64,000 bases of DNA. It comes from Omphiscola glabra. Taxonomy: Eukaryota > Mollusca > Gastropoda > Lymnaeidae. Every line of letters begins with the position of its first letter. Positions within the stretch are counted from its first letter, which is position 1. Shown here piece after piece: positions 36,073 to 63,000 of the stretch. The position numbers and the translations under genes were made by a program. The DNA is taken from the NCBI GenBank assembly GCA_964017045.1, contig OZ024794.1, positions 19,717,617 to 19,781,616 on the forward strand, in the 5' to 3' direction. A model generated the notes under the pieces. It did no database searches and was not told where the DNA came from. It saw nothing but the letters and a program-made list of their open reading frames with translations.

Positions 36073-37588
36073 AATTTTTTTATGTTTATGAAGGTGGTAC
36101 AGGCAGGTTGGAATTCAATGGCTCGTGACAGACACCCGACGTCTGCGGATGAATGATTGTAATAAAGGCATGTGAAATTATGCGAAAAGTTGAGCCCATT
36201 CCAGATTTCAAAGAGTTTATAAATGACCAAAAAATACCGTTTTAAACGAATGCAATGAATGTTACAATGATGGAACTGTCATATAATACAAAAATATGAA
36301 GTTTTTAAAGCTACCCTTACCCCTTATAACGCTTCATATAAACATTTATATTGACCACACCCTTTATATTGTATACAAGTCTAGCAACATCCCCCCCCCC
36401 CCCCCCCCCGATAAGATAAAATAGAATAAAGTCCAAAAACAAGGCCAAGCAAGAAAAATTAATAAACAGAAAGCAAGAAGTTATTTTAACAAAAATGTGC
36501 CAAGTATTGTAGGCAAAAAGTATATATATATTTTGTCAAAAATTAATCTAGGCTAATTTCACCAATTTGAACAGCAGAAATTTTTCAAAGCTAAGAATTA
36601 ATAACTTTAAAAAAAAATTAAAAAATATTTGGTTTATTTCTCTGTACCACCCCCACCACATATATAACAAATATTTATTTTAAAAAAGATAAACCACCAT
36701 TTATCCCTTTCTCTTCATATAATATATTCCTGGTAACTTGGAAAACTTGATTTGAAATAAGTAGAGAATAAGCTTTTTTTTTTGGTTGAAATTCTATCTT
36801 CTTAAAGTTCTATCTATAGATGAGTTACACGGAGAGAGACAGTTGGACATTGAAGGTGATGATCGAAGTCGCTCAACTGCGGTCTAAATTCTTATGTCCA
36901 AATAAGTTGCTACTTATTGCTGCAGGTGTATTTTTTTTTTTTAAAAGAGATCGAGTTCATTACAACCCCCCCCCCCCCCATGTGACGTCATGTGCCAGCA
37001 CTGAGCAGCAGACCTCAAGTTTAAAGCGTGAATTATTTATTTTGTCAAACTTGCTCCAGGGAGGAGATGAAAATAGTTGTGTGGGCGTAGAACGCAATAT
37101 ACTTCAGAGGACAATGTTTGGAGGGGCTGTAAGCCGTTTTCTAGCAAGAGAAATGTGATCCGTTTAACATCATCCTGAATAGAAATGGCAGTCACGTTAT
37201 GGTGCCTTTGAATGTAGATGACAGTCGTGTTATGATGCGATCGTTGTGTGAACCACGTGACCGAACTCGTCTTTCATAACAGCTAAGCTGTGATATGTAT
37301 AACAAACTAGGTCACGAAGATTTATTTTTTTTATCCAAGGGCATACGGGTGGTTCGCGCTCTGGTGATCTTGACTCGCCTTAAAGAAGGGAAAAGAAGTT
37401 TTACAATCATTACATGGGCTTCAAGGGAATAAATGTATTATATTGAAACGTGACGTGCTGGGGGGAATACAGGGGCGTAACTTACAGGGAAGGGGGGGGG
37501 AATAGGTGAATATTACCCGTGCATAGTTTAGTTAGCTAAATTTTCTTTGCCAAGGTCAATCATAGTAAAGAAACATCGTCACATGTTG
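36073..37588. other. No gene recognised; homopolymer runs
   Basis: AT-rich with a C-run of 19 (36391-36409), another at about 36966-36978 and a G-run at about 37489-37500. A 112-codon frame at 36820-37158 crosses a poly-T/poly-C tract and is not credible. Confidence 0.5.
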
Positions 37589-37592
37589 CAAT

Positions 37593-37629
<37 letters not shown>

Positions 37630-37632
37630 GAG
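37589..37632. repeat. (GA)n microsatellite
   Basis: About 13 GA units followed by AAAGAGAGAAAGAGA. Confidence 0.9.
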
Positions 37633-37924
37633 ACCCATCTCACCCACATATTTACAATCTACCCCAATCTTTCAATTTTTCATGACAGAGTTGCCTCACT
37701 TTTACTATATTCTGCACCCACAACCAGGGCCGCCGTAAGGATTATTATGTGCTGGAACAAGACTAAAAATGCCCCCCCCCCTTTTTTTCCCATACACAAG
37801 AACACATAAATCATGGATGTCATAATTACATTCAAACATACTAGCTAACATAATTTTAAAAAAAAGACAGATAATTCTGTAAAAGATAATAAAAACATTA
37901 ATACACATTAGTAAAATTAATAAC

Positions 37925-38048
37925 AATAATGAAATAATAATAATGAAATAACAATAAGGAAATAACAATAATGAAATAACAATAATGAAATAACAATAAG
38001 GAAATAAAAATAAGGAAATAATAAGGAAATAACAATAAGGAAATAACA
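37925..38048. repeat. Degenerate AATAACAATAAGGAA repeat
   Basis: About eight copies of an AAATAACAATAAGG / AAATAACAATAATG unit of 15-18 bp, inside the presumed hAT element's 3' flank. Confidence 0.8.
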
Positions 38049-38436
38049 TTACACATAAGCAATGAATTTAATACTAGGTTGATTACTAGCTCGTAACAGT
38101 TATTTTAGTTGAGATGTAATGACATTATATTCTGCTAAACAAAGATGCTTTCCTAGTTGTTTTTTTCCTTGCAAAGATTGCGAATCACATCATCAAAATA
38201 AATCGCTTTTGCAAGATCAAACTCAATATTTATGAGTCTTGCCAAATCTACATGCATGTCACCCCTGTGGCATAGTCGATCTTGGATGATTTTGTATCAG
38301 CCTTAGTTTGCTGAATGAGGGCCCTGCAGAGGCGACAGTGGCAGGAATTGTTAACAGAATACGGAGGCAGACACTTATAGTTTGTGAGTCCTTGCAGTTT
38401 GTATCTTTTCAAGCAATTCAGTAGCTACAATGGACT

Positions 38437-38675
38437 TGGCTAGATCACAACAGGGACGCTACCTGCCGGCAGTGCAGCCTGGTCCCGGGGGCACTAGCGC
38501 ACCTGTTGACAGAATGTCCCTCACTAGATGTTCCGGGTGAAGCCAGGGCGATTGGAGAACCCTACGTGAGGGAAAAGTTGTATGGCTCAGCTCAGCAGAT
38601 GGAGCGGGTCGCCATGTACTAGCCGGGGTCATAAGAGAGTAATCTCAGACCCTGGCCAGAATATGAGTGTTAGTT
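38437..38675 (+). mobile_element. LINE 3' fragment with zinc knuckle, flanked by 17-bp TSD
   Basis: The insertion encodes CRQCSLVPGALAHLLTECPS in frame up to a stop at about 38621, a C-x2-C...H-x4-C zinc knuckle as at the C-terminus of I/Nimbus-type and related LINE ORF2 proteins. Perfect 17-bp copies of AGTAGCTACAATGGACT flank it (38420-38436 and 38676-38692). The 3' end has a GTTAGTTAG-type tail. It inserted into the hAT fossil. Confidence 0.85.
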
Positions 38676-39030
38676 AGTAGCTACAATGGACTCAGTTGAC
38701 CATCTCCAAAATTTGCTTGTTGAACAGATGGAGAAATGACTTATCTCAATTACAATATCTTCACTGATATCAACGAGATAATGATCTACCAGTAATTTTC
38801 ATTTTTCTTTCAGTTCATCTTGAGAAATTGATAGCTACTTCCAGAGGAAACTGAACTTCTCAGAAATGTTCACTGAAGAATTGAAACGAACCAAAAATAA
38901 TATCCAATACTACATAGAAGGCAGACTTTCTGAAATAAGCCTCCTCTAGGGATTCATCCATTTCATCTTGTTTCGACAAATCTGCTTCTTCTATAGCACC
39001 TTCATCATGGAACCTCTTATTTCAATTTCG

Positions 39031-40744
39031 AAATATGATAATACTTTTGAGAAAATCTAAAAATCTATGCATCTTATTATTTATTTATTTATTTTTGGGG
39101 GTGGGTGGGTGGGGGAATGTTTAAGGAAAGCCAGTATCAGCCAGTATGATCTTTAATAACAATACTGTTAATGTACAGCAGAGCTGCATGGTGGTCTTGC
39201 AATACACTCAAAGTATAGAGAATGAAATATGTACCTATTTAATGTTTTTGTCTTTTTTTAAATTGTGTTTTGTAAAAAAAAAAGAATTAAAAAAGTCCTC
39301 ATCATTGGACCCCCTTTGAGCTCCATGTACCCCTGAACAATGTACCGGCTGCACCCCCTCTCCTCAAGCCGGCCCACAGCCATTTGTTTGACGAAGTCTC
39401 GCACCCCCTACAAAAGTAACAGTGTATTTTGAAACTAAAATGCATTTTGAAAATGTTTAAAACTTCAATAAAATGTGGAATTAGAAAATAATTTATAAAA
39501 AAGAAAAAAAAAACATAAAATGTATTGAAATTCATTGTCTCCACTGTTCACATAATTACTGTTACCTCGCACCGTTGGAATGCAAACCGGCAACAACTTC
39601 AAGCCCGCCAGATTGGGCAGCGCTGCTTTATGGGATCCAAGCATGGATCTCTTCTTTACTGGCAGAAGGCCTACTTGTAAATAACAATGTATAGTCAATA
39701 CATTTACAATGGTATAAGATTATAAGTCATGTGTTATGGATATGTCAAATATGTGGCATCTGCAAACTTTGGTTATATTAACTTTAATGATTTTTTTGGA
39801 AGTTTAGCTACTATCATATGCTAGCATATTTAATAAATGCTTAAGTCTTAAGGTTTTCAAAAGCTTATAGTTGTAGCAATTAGAATGTTCCGATGGCTTC
39901 ATTCTTCTTGTTTTAACCGACGTTTAAAACGGCGTTCGATTATTTAAAAAAGAAAATTGAGTCCCCTCTATAGCTATTTTAGTATAATATTATGTTTAGA
40001 TCTAAGTATCAGCAAAATCTCTATCTGAAGCGATTCCTTCTAAAGTCTACAGAGATCAAACAACTAAAGCGAGACAAGAGTCAGTTGAAAGAACATTATA
40101 TTACACTTTCGAAGCTATGCCTGCCGTGTATGCATCATTCATTTCTGTCTGGCCAAACACTATAATGTTTGTTTGCCTTTTTCACGAATGCCTCATTTAA
40201 AAAACTTTACGGTGCTGGTACAAGCGATCAAATGTAAACAATGAAGATTGTTTTGTGGCTAATACGTCAGCTTTAGGGAGAGACTCGATTTCGCGTGGGC
40301 AGACGCAGACAATGTTATCTACGGTTTTGGCCACGCCTTAGGTTTGTATGGCACAGATTGGATCTTTGTCAAATAAAGTCTTTGTTGCTTAGTGAAAGTT
40401 AAGATATTTCTAGTTCCTTGGTAATGTACTTTTATACCACAGGTGATTCGTATTTCGTTAACATATGCAACTTCTGATTCAATTACATATAGCTTTAAAA
40501 TCAGTATATTATTTAAAGGCCTACATGATTTTGAGCTTCCCCAACCATAGTATAGCCATCGTCAACGTATTCGGAAATTTGATAGAAAAAAATTTCGTCG
40601 ACGGAAAATTGATCGACGGAAATTTGATCGAATTTGATTCGGTCAAATCTTTTTTTTTTTAGTTTACACGTTAAAATTTTGCGTCAAATTTCGTTTTGAA
40701 CGCATTATTTTGTTTTACTATATTTAGTATAGCGCTGCTTCCTA
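39031..40744. other. No gene recognised; one unit of a later array
   Basis: The segment 39323-39372 (CATGTACCCCTGAACAATGT, ACCGGCTGCACC, CTCAAGCCGGCCCACAG) is a single unit of the array found at 42154-42497. A phrase-like degenerate repeat (GATCGACGGAAATTTGATCG) lies at 40570-40650. No coding frame recognised. Confidence 0.55.
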
Positions 40745-41112
40745 ACAATAGCGCGCAAAATATAATTCCCGAAAACTACGCCACTACGCTAACGTTTTTT
40801 TTTTTTTAAATAATGCCACTGCGTTTGGTGCGTAATATTTTCTTTTCGAAAAATGAAATCGTCTCAATTTAAAAGTATGGTGTAGAAAATATTCGGTTTA
40901 AAAGTGTTGTACTACCATCGGAATATTTAATATAGTTCATGGGCGTGAACTAAAAAGTGTTCAGTGACGTAACATGGAGGGAAGGGATGTAGCAAAAATT
41001 GGGATTCTTAAATGTGCGTTACTTGAGTTCATGTTTATTTAAGTATCTTTAGTAGATGGGAAGTTCACGCTTTGCTGTCGCCCATGTTTGGTGGGCTATA
41101 TCTAGTAATTAT
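40745..41112 (+). mobile_element. Dispersed Helitron-like repeat, copy 1
   Basis: Homologous to 52005-52347 in the same orientation: AATAGCGC(G/A)CAAAATATAA start, AATGAAATCGTCTCA, AATATTCGGTTTAAAAGTG, TTTAGTAGATGGGAAGTTCA and GGGCTATATCTAGTA end. A short hairpin (GCCCA...TGGGC) precedes TATATCTAG|T, as at Helitron 3' ends. No 5' TC terminus was identified, so the class is tentative. Confidence 0.65.
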
Positions 41113-41301
41113 TATTTTTCTCTTAACTTGAGTGGAATTCGATTCTAAAAATCAATAAATATCTTAAAGCTTAAAATCAACGATGCACAGATTTTTTTAA
41201 AAATGTAACATCTTGTATTTATTTCTTGGCCACCAAAATGAAACTAGTTTAAATGTAAAAAAAAAAAATAATATTAATTACATTAAGTCATCGTCAATAA
41301 T

Positions 41302-41441
41302 CAGTGGCGTAACTAAGGTTCATGCCATCCAGGGTGGGCTAAGATTTTTGCCGCCCTCTCCCTTGAGAAACAGCAACTCCATGTGGACCGAAAATGTGCC
41401 ACCCGGCCAGGAGCGCCCCCCACCCTCTTCCTACGCCACCG
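41302..41441. mobile_element. Short hAT-type MITE
   Basis: A 140-bp segment begins CAGTGGCGTAACTAAGG and ends CTTCCTACGCCACCG, imperfect inverted termini. Flanks TCAATAAT and TCAAGAGT match at six of eight positions. GC-rich interior with GCCGCCCTC and GCCACCCGGCC. Confidence 0.6.
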
Positions 41442-42149
41442 TCAAGAGTTAAATCCTAAATTATTATTTTTTACTTTTTAACCTTGACAAGGTACGTCTA
41501 GACGTCATATGAGACCTAACTCTTTAATTGATTATCTATTCAATGGACACTGAAATTCTCGTCTTTCCGATAGTACAACATGGCTGAACTGTTCTATAGA
41601 ACGTTTGATTGACAAATTATAAGGATAAGATTCTAGATGGGATTAAGATGTATGCTGAATTTCCACTTTTTAGGATATGAGAATGGGGAGGGAAGTTGGG
41701 ATAATTCGGTTTTACACAATCCTCTTTACAGTTACCGCGTAGGTGTCAGGCGGTGAGGTGCCAGATGGTGTCACCGCCCTTTCCCACGCACACGCGAGAG
41801 TAAAATAATAGCCGATTCCACGGCCCGTTACCCAATGAAAACCATAGGAAGAATTAAAGTGAGTTTTAGATCAAGTTAAATCTTAATTTAGCTGCCGAAA
41901 TTTTGTCATAAGGTTTTTGCTTAATAACTTCAGTTTCACTAGATTTAACTTACTTGTTCACATTGGGTGCGTTCAATATAAGCGTGTGCGGTTTTTGGGT
42001 TATGTGCACCAAGTAGTGAGTAGCACTAGTAGCAGTGGAAGGGTTCTTATGAGGACCGTAGGTTAAAGGCGATGTTGCTCTTCTTAATGTTGAAAGAGGA
42101 ACATTTGAAAAAAAAAACATACAGATTTTGATTGCGTAATTGACCAGTT
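41442..42149. other. No gene recognised
   Basis: AT-rich with a short GC-richer stretch near 41740-41830; nothing coding identified. Confidence 0.5.
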
Positions 42150-42153
42150 TTCT

Positions 42154-42497
42154 CCATGTACCCCTGAACAATGTACCGGCTGCACCCCCCTCTCCTCCAG
42201 CCCGCCCACAGGTACAATGTAACGGCTGCACCTGCACCCCCCTCTCTCCCCCCAAGCCCGCCCACAGGAACATGTACCGGCTGCACCCCCCTCTCTCCTC
42301 AAGCCCGCCCACAGGTACAATGTACCGTCTGCACCCCCCTCTCCTCCAGCCCGCCCACAGGTACAATGTACCGGCTGCACCTGCACCCCCCTCTCTCCCC
42401 AAGCCCGCCCACAGGAACATGTACCGGCTGCACACCCTCTCTCCTCAAGCCCGCCCACAGGTACAATGTACCGGCTGCACACCCTCTCCTCAAGCCG
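42154..42497. repeat. C-rich minisatellite, ~46-bp unit
   Basis: About eight copies with GTACCGGCTGCACCCCCCTC, CAAGCCCGCCCACAGG and TACAAT, in two length classes (with or without an extra CTGCAC block). Every frame is open because the unit lacks stops, producing several 119-161 codon artefact frames on both strands. Confidence 0.93.
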
Positions 42498-44623
42498 GAT
42501 GTCACATCAAGAAAAATAAATCTTTTGTAGGTATGTAAATCAGTCTACGACAGTGACTGAGTGGATCATGTAGCCTACTATATTTTTTTAATACATTTTT
42601 CTATTTAAATACAATGTTTTTTTAAAAACTTATATTGTTTTCCTTATTCAATGTAATAGAAAAATGTGATTAAACGGGGGTGGGGGGGGGATTTATAGTG
42701 CGTCCCCGGGGGCAAAATATCACAGCTACGCCTCTGCATGGTATCAGTGAATATTCATTATGATTGGTAATAAAGTGTGTCAGGACTGAAATGAGTTGGA
42801 TTTTCAAACTTGCTAAACATTTACACATCCTTTCCATCATTATCAAATGGTACCCCCCCCCCCCCCCCCGGCCACATGGAATTGTAAACAGATTGCGTAT
42901 GTTTGTTACTTAGCCAGAACTGTATTAAAATGATAGAACTTGGAATTGGTGTAAAAGTAGTTTAAGACCGTGCAATTATTATTAATGTCTTAAAAGTTGT
43001 AAAGATGAAAAAAAAAAATTTAAAAAAATAAAGAATTAAATAAAAAATACTGATCAACGCAAACAGAAAGTAAAACTTCGTCGCATAATCGGGCGTGGCC
43101 AACTTTCGAAAGAGTACCAGCCATAGTTATAATCGAATAGTGTAAGCCAGTAAGCCTCTAACAAGATTAGAGCCATAGATCATTGAATATTTCGAGTATA
43201 GCGATAGTTCATAGATTCCACTAATTGTATTTGCTCGATTAATTGTCTAACAAAAAAAAAAAGGGACAATTTGGTAGCTTTTTTAAATAGATATAGTTTT
43301 GTTTTATTGTTGTACATATTTTGATACGGGCTCGGCTGGCACTTGATTTTCCGAAACGCCCTGCGAGAGCTACCTGAAAGGAACACTGTGTGAAATATTC
43401 CAGAATTTTCTTTTGGGGTAGGGGTAGTGCCAAAAATCTAAAGAAATGTGTGTATAATGGCCACCTTTCAGTGGCTGAACCTCGGATAATTAGAAATACA
43501 TGCCAGCATAGCTGGAAGCAGAATGGGTCAGCAGCAGGTTCCTCCAGAACCTTGACAAGGTGGCACCGAGTTTTAAGAAAGGCACAATTATTTACATTTC
43601 CATCCACCTATTCTGACAATTTTTATTTCCTCATTTATTTCTCAACCATTAATTATCCTATTATTCAGAATTCTTTAATTTAATTTAAAAAAGTATTTTT
43701 TTAAAAACTGCTACCGATAGTGTGTCAAAAAATAAGCCAGTTTTGCCCATGAATAATTATGATTTGTTGAAACAATCTCTTTATACTTTATGTAATTTAA
43801 AAAAAAAAAATCTCCTATAAGATAACATTGTGATTAGGTCCACCCTTTTAAAAATCTACAAAATATCATACACAACAGAATAAACATATTGCACAAAGTT
43901 TATTCATATCACTTTTGTAATGCATAACAACAGCCTTCATGTTAGATTATGTTTTATGCATGCATTACAAGATTACATAGAAATGGAAAGAGACAAAAAA
44001 ATCACAATATCAACCTTCAAAGTAAATGACTTCTCACTGGGAAATTTTAATAGCATGTAATGTGCTGGGGAAATGGTGGGGGAAAAAATGTTCAATAAAT
44101 CAGATAACATCTTGGTAAACCAAAGGTAATATTTGGTACCTGCATCAATAACTATTACAACAAATACTAGAGATCACGGTTTTACATTATAATAATTATA
44201 TAATATTTTTGGTCCGCTGAATGAACAGTTATAAAATTGTTAAAATGCATTTCAGATAAAAGGACTGATTAAATTGCAACTGAGACATCTTGTTAAAGCA
44301 AGTCTAAGACGTTCCTGTCATCAATAGATTACAGATAAGTTTCAATGGACCTTATGCAATGGCAGGGCTAGTGAGGTCAATAAATGTGAACAAGTACAGG
44401 TAACAAGACATAACTAAAGAAAGGGGCATGAATTATTGTTTTTTAAAATGTTATTAATTGTGAATGTTCCGGGTGCCCTAATAAACCAGGTCTGTGGATA
44501 GGGAGTTGAAGTTTGAAGTACAGTGTACCTCAATATATATAACCCTGCATCTCTTAAACAAGATATCATTTTTGTATGACTGGCATCCAAAGGAAGTTGG
44601 AGAAATATCACCATGCTGTAAAT
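42498..44623. other. No gene recognised; possible downstream end of CCDC149
   Basis: AT-rich with a G-run near 42675-42688 and a C-run at about 42853-42869. A TTTATT (AATAAA on the minus strand) at about 43899 is one possible distal poly(A) signal for CCDC149, but others exist and none can be assigned. Confidence 0.4.
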
Positions 44624-44767
44624 CAGTGGCTCTCAACCTTTATAATGCCGGGACACCTTATTACAGTCCCTCATGTTGTGGCGACCCCCCAACCACAAAA
44701 TTATTTTCTTTTCTACTTCATAACTGTAGACCCACAGGGATCGCGACCCACAGGTTGAGAACCGTTG
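44624..44767. mobile_element. hAT MITE with perfect 8-bp TSD
   Basis: A 144-bp element begins CAGTGGCTCTCAACC and ends GGTTGAGAACCGTTG, flanked by CTGTAAAT on both sides (44616-44623, 44768-44775). Internal GTGGCGACCCCCCAACCAC matches the reverse of the 14280 element. Confidence 0.95.
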
Positions 44768-44775
44768 CTGTAAAT

Positions 44776-46979
44776 ATAATAATAATGGTACCTAAGGATT
44801 TATTAAATCCATCTGAAAACAAACCATTAATAACATGGGGGAAATGTATTATGTCTCTGTTGTCACAGCACCAAAAAAAAACTTGTATATAGTTTTGTCT
44901 GGCCTAAAATAAAAAAATTTAAAAAAAAAATAAAGTAATCATTGTAATACAAGAAATGTATAAAAATTATCACTGATTATTGAGCAGTTTGACCACATAC
45001 ATTTCTGTTTAAATTTATTATTAAAGACCATCAGCTATGAATTGTAAATAAAAGTGTTTTTTTAACAATGCCCTTGTTTCTGCTGTATAAGTATCACTTG
45101 TTATTAAATTTCTTGAAGGTCTCTAAAAAAAATTATAAAAATATACCATAGGGGAATCCCAATTAAAAAAATTTGCCGATTTTAAATGAGCATAATGCCA
45201 ATACAGTGGTGCTGTACGATTTTCTAATAAAGAAATAAAGATATAAAATGTAAATAGTTTTTTAGGACACTATTATTTAATAACAATTTTAAATAAAGGG
45301 AGATTAGGCCATCTAATTCAATTAGCCCCTAATAATGGCTCGGCTCCTCATCAAAGAAGCAGATATTTCTTTTTTCTAATACCGGTAACTGAGTTGAAAA
45401 GTGGGAAGAATTCTTGTAACTGAATGGATAAGCTCTTTACATCTCTCATTCTAAAATACATGTCACAATGAATTCATCAGACATAGCAAAAATATTTTAA
45501 CTGCATCCAAAAATGAAACAACAAGATTACCTCCCTTTGCAAATAGAATTAATCCCATGATTAAATCCACCGCGTACAAAATAATTCACCAATTATCCGA
45601 GTGCATCAAAGTTTTTTTAATTATATTTTCCACCTGATGTCATTTGAATAGTCTGATTGAGATCGCCTCAATGTTAATCTCAATAATCATTACCGGTATA
45701 GATATTTAAAGATACAAGCCTAGATTTTTTCATTACTCTTTCTTCATCATCTAACTAGCTCTATGGATTCAAAGTCTTTTGTGTAAAAATGTCATGGAAA
45801 AATATCTAGCAAAGGTATCATTAAATAATTTGACATTCTCTTATGCTTTGTTAATAGAAAATAACGGACCTGCTTACCATTGAACAGCGAGAATTGTACA
45901 ACATTGTCCCAAAATTGTACTATATAGTTTCTTAATACAGTGTATTCAATTAATAAACTGACGGTCTATATACTATTTGCAATAACTATTCGCATCGCAT
46001 GTCGAGTGGGATTGAGTTAAGCTGGTGATTGAGTTAAGTTAGCATCAAACAAGGTAACTTCCAAAAGCAGACGACCGACATGTGCATCTGCCCTATATAT
46101 CAATTAATATGTGTGTGAATATGCAGATCACATTATCACAGTCTGTCACTGGTCAAAATAAATTCACTGGTGTGATTTATCATTTAGGAAAAGGCTTGTT
46201 TATAAATAAGGTAAGAATCAAAATCCCTTTATGCCTATTTCATGTTAACATATTATAGCGTTCTCAAAATAGATTTCAAAGGCCCTTGTAAGATCCTATA
46301 AAATATGTCAAAATGTTATGTTGCTGTGCGGAACAGTTGAGAATGCACACTCATTTTAAAAAACAACAACAAAACAATAGTTTTGCAATCGCTGAGTTTC
46401 AGCCAAACGAAATATTTAAATAATTATGTCACAGAATTACGTCATATGTCACCGAAGCAAACAAATGGTAGGATTGATTAAAATTATTACTTGGACGCCT
46501 AGGCTAGTGTTACTGTGTCTATCAAGTTCATTATGAGAACATAGAGCAGCAATATGACGATAATCATCATCACCAAAATGGGGCAGTGTTAGTTTTATAA
46601 ATATTTAGCCCCCCCCCCCCCCCCCCCCCCAGCACACCAAATCTCTTAAGCGAAAATCACCCCCTTACCCTCTCAGGGAAAACTTAATATAATTATAGAT
46701 GGTCAAACACCAATCGCATATCTCAATCCATTCACTGCTGGACCTTAAACTAACAACAGAAAATGTACTTTCTAATTATTTTTTAAATTGGGGAATGTAT
46801 ATAATTTCAGAAGGGTCTCTTAGAATCAGAGATGCGACAGGTCTTGGTGTACAATCGTAAAAGACATCTCAAAATCATACATTGTATGCCAAAATCATAA
46901 GAGTAAACAGGTCTGAAATAAGTTATCTACCCCACCCGACATCTAATGCTAGAGTCCAGTGATATACTCGGGGAGATTT
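44776..46979 (-). other. Downstream flank or 3' UTR of CCDC149
   Basis: AT-rich, repeat-poor sequence following the stop codon. It contains a 22-base C-run (46609-46630), which would be a G-run in the minus-strand transcript if the 3' UTR extends that far. The 3' end cannot be placed from sequence alone. Confidence 0.4.
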
Positions 46980-61675
<14,696 letters not shown>

Positions 61676-63000
61676 CTGCAAGGGTAGAAGAAAAAACTAA
61701 ATAAGATTAATTACGATGCAGGTTATTGCAGGCAATTTCAGGAAGAAATGCACAAATTATAATTGTCATTGAATCTTTGAATGGAGAATTGTGCACATCC
61801 GATGATCTAGTTGTTGGATCAATCATGCAAAATTAAATATATGAACATTGCCTACCGGGCCCTAGTTTCAACATTTATAGATTTATAATTGGACTACTCA
61901 GTTTAAATCCAAAAACCTTTTAAAGGTGTAATAGAGATGAAGTTTCACACAAAACTTACACCAAATGAAATGAGTAAATTTAGATCATATAATTGTACTT
62001 TGAATGAATTAAAGCTAAAGAGAATTTTCTGATGTTTAATTGATGATGATATTACTTTTTTCTGTTCAGTTATACATTTTTGAGTAAGCTTAATAACTGA
62101 ATAAACACTTTTTGTGACTATTAACAAGGGGTTTGGTGTGGGAGATGGTGTTATCTTAGGGGAATTTGGGGGGGGGGGGGCTTAAATAAAAAGCTTCTGA
62201 ATAGTTATAGAATGTGATTTGAATTAGAATAAAAAATCTACCAGGAAAGGCTGATATGACTATAGGAATAAATCAAAACTTTGTTTTGATGTTTTAAAAT
62301 GGCAATACTGAAATGTTCATGAAATATTTACATCATTATGTGTTATATTTATATTGCACTAATAGCATTTGAATTTGTAATCTGTAAGGCCTCTTAATTT
62401 AAGAAAGAAATTATTCCATAATTCTTCTCTTCTCTAAACTTCCCAGCTCCAAGCCTCAACACCATGTAGCATCATGAATTAAAACAAATGTATTCCAATC
62501 AAGCTCAACCTTCTACACTTAAATGTGCCACTGAATATTCTGTAATAACTCTGACTAGGATGAGGACATCTGAATGAAACAATGTGCTTTATATTAGATG
62601 AAGCTTTGAACAAGCCGGAATGCTTCTGCTTGGTGGGGACAGATATTTTTAACAGCTGTGTGCAAATTCAGGACACACACCCTAAACCCCTTGAGCTGAT
62701 AAGTTAGCTTAATATTTAACTTTGAGGAAAATAGAGTGCTGCATCAGTCACAGTGCAACTTGTACAAATGGAAAATCTCTCCCTTACAGCACAGCATGTA
62801 ATACATATGTCAAGTCAAGGTATTTTAGTGTGTTCAGGTTGCTTCATCCTAACAAGGATTACAACAGAATATTTGGAGTCTATTTCATGAATATTTATCT
62901 ACATGTATTAGTGATGTTATAGAATGGGATTAAATAGGTCTTTCAGGTTAACATTAGTAATAACAGGCTAAAAGCTCATTTTTACTAATTTAAAGAGGTT
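61676..63000 (-). other. Upstream of CCDC149 exon 1; upstream exon not found
   Basis: AT-rich sequence, presumably the 5' UTR intron and perhaps the promoter. A GTAAGT at about 61955 on the minus strand is one candidate donor, without further support. A G-run lies at 62169-62180. Confidence 0.35.

Larger units (their letters stand above)
37724..39030 (-). pseudogene. hAT transposase fossil (ZMYM-like)
   Basis: On the minus strand, frameshifted reading gives RILLTIPATVASAEGPSFSK and LRLIQNHPRSTMPQG, the hAT dimerisation motif, then DLARLINIEFDLAKAIYFDD and VIRNLCKEK, the usual C-terminal end. Upstream (38850-39010) reads DEMDESLEEAYFRKSAFYVV and similar acidic/aromatic sequence typical of the preceding region. 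A CAGGGCCGCCGTAAGG terminus at 37724 is a plausible element end. A LINE fragment interrupts it at 38437-38675. Confidence 0.72.

Noticed and set aside
36820..37158. 112-codon frame
   Set aside because: It crosses a poly-T and a poly-C tract and shows no domain.
42154..42497. Pro/Cys-rich or Gly-rich proteins of 119-161 residues on both strands
   Set aside because: Artefacts of a stop-free C-rich minisatellite open in several frames.
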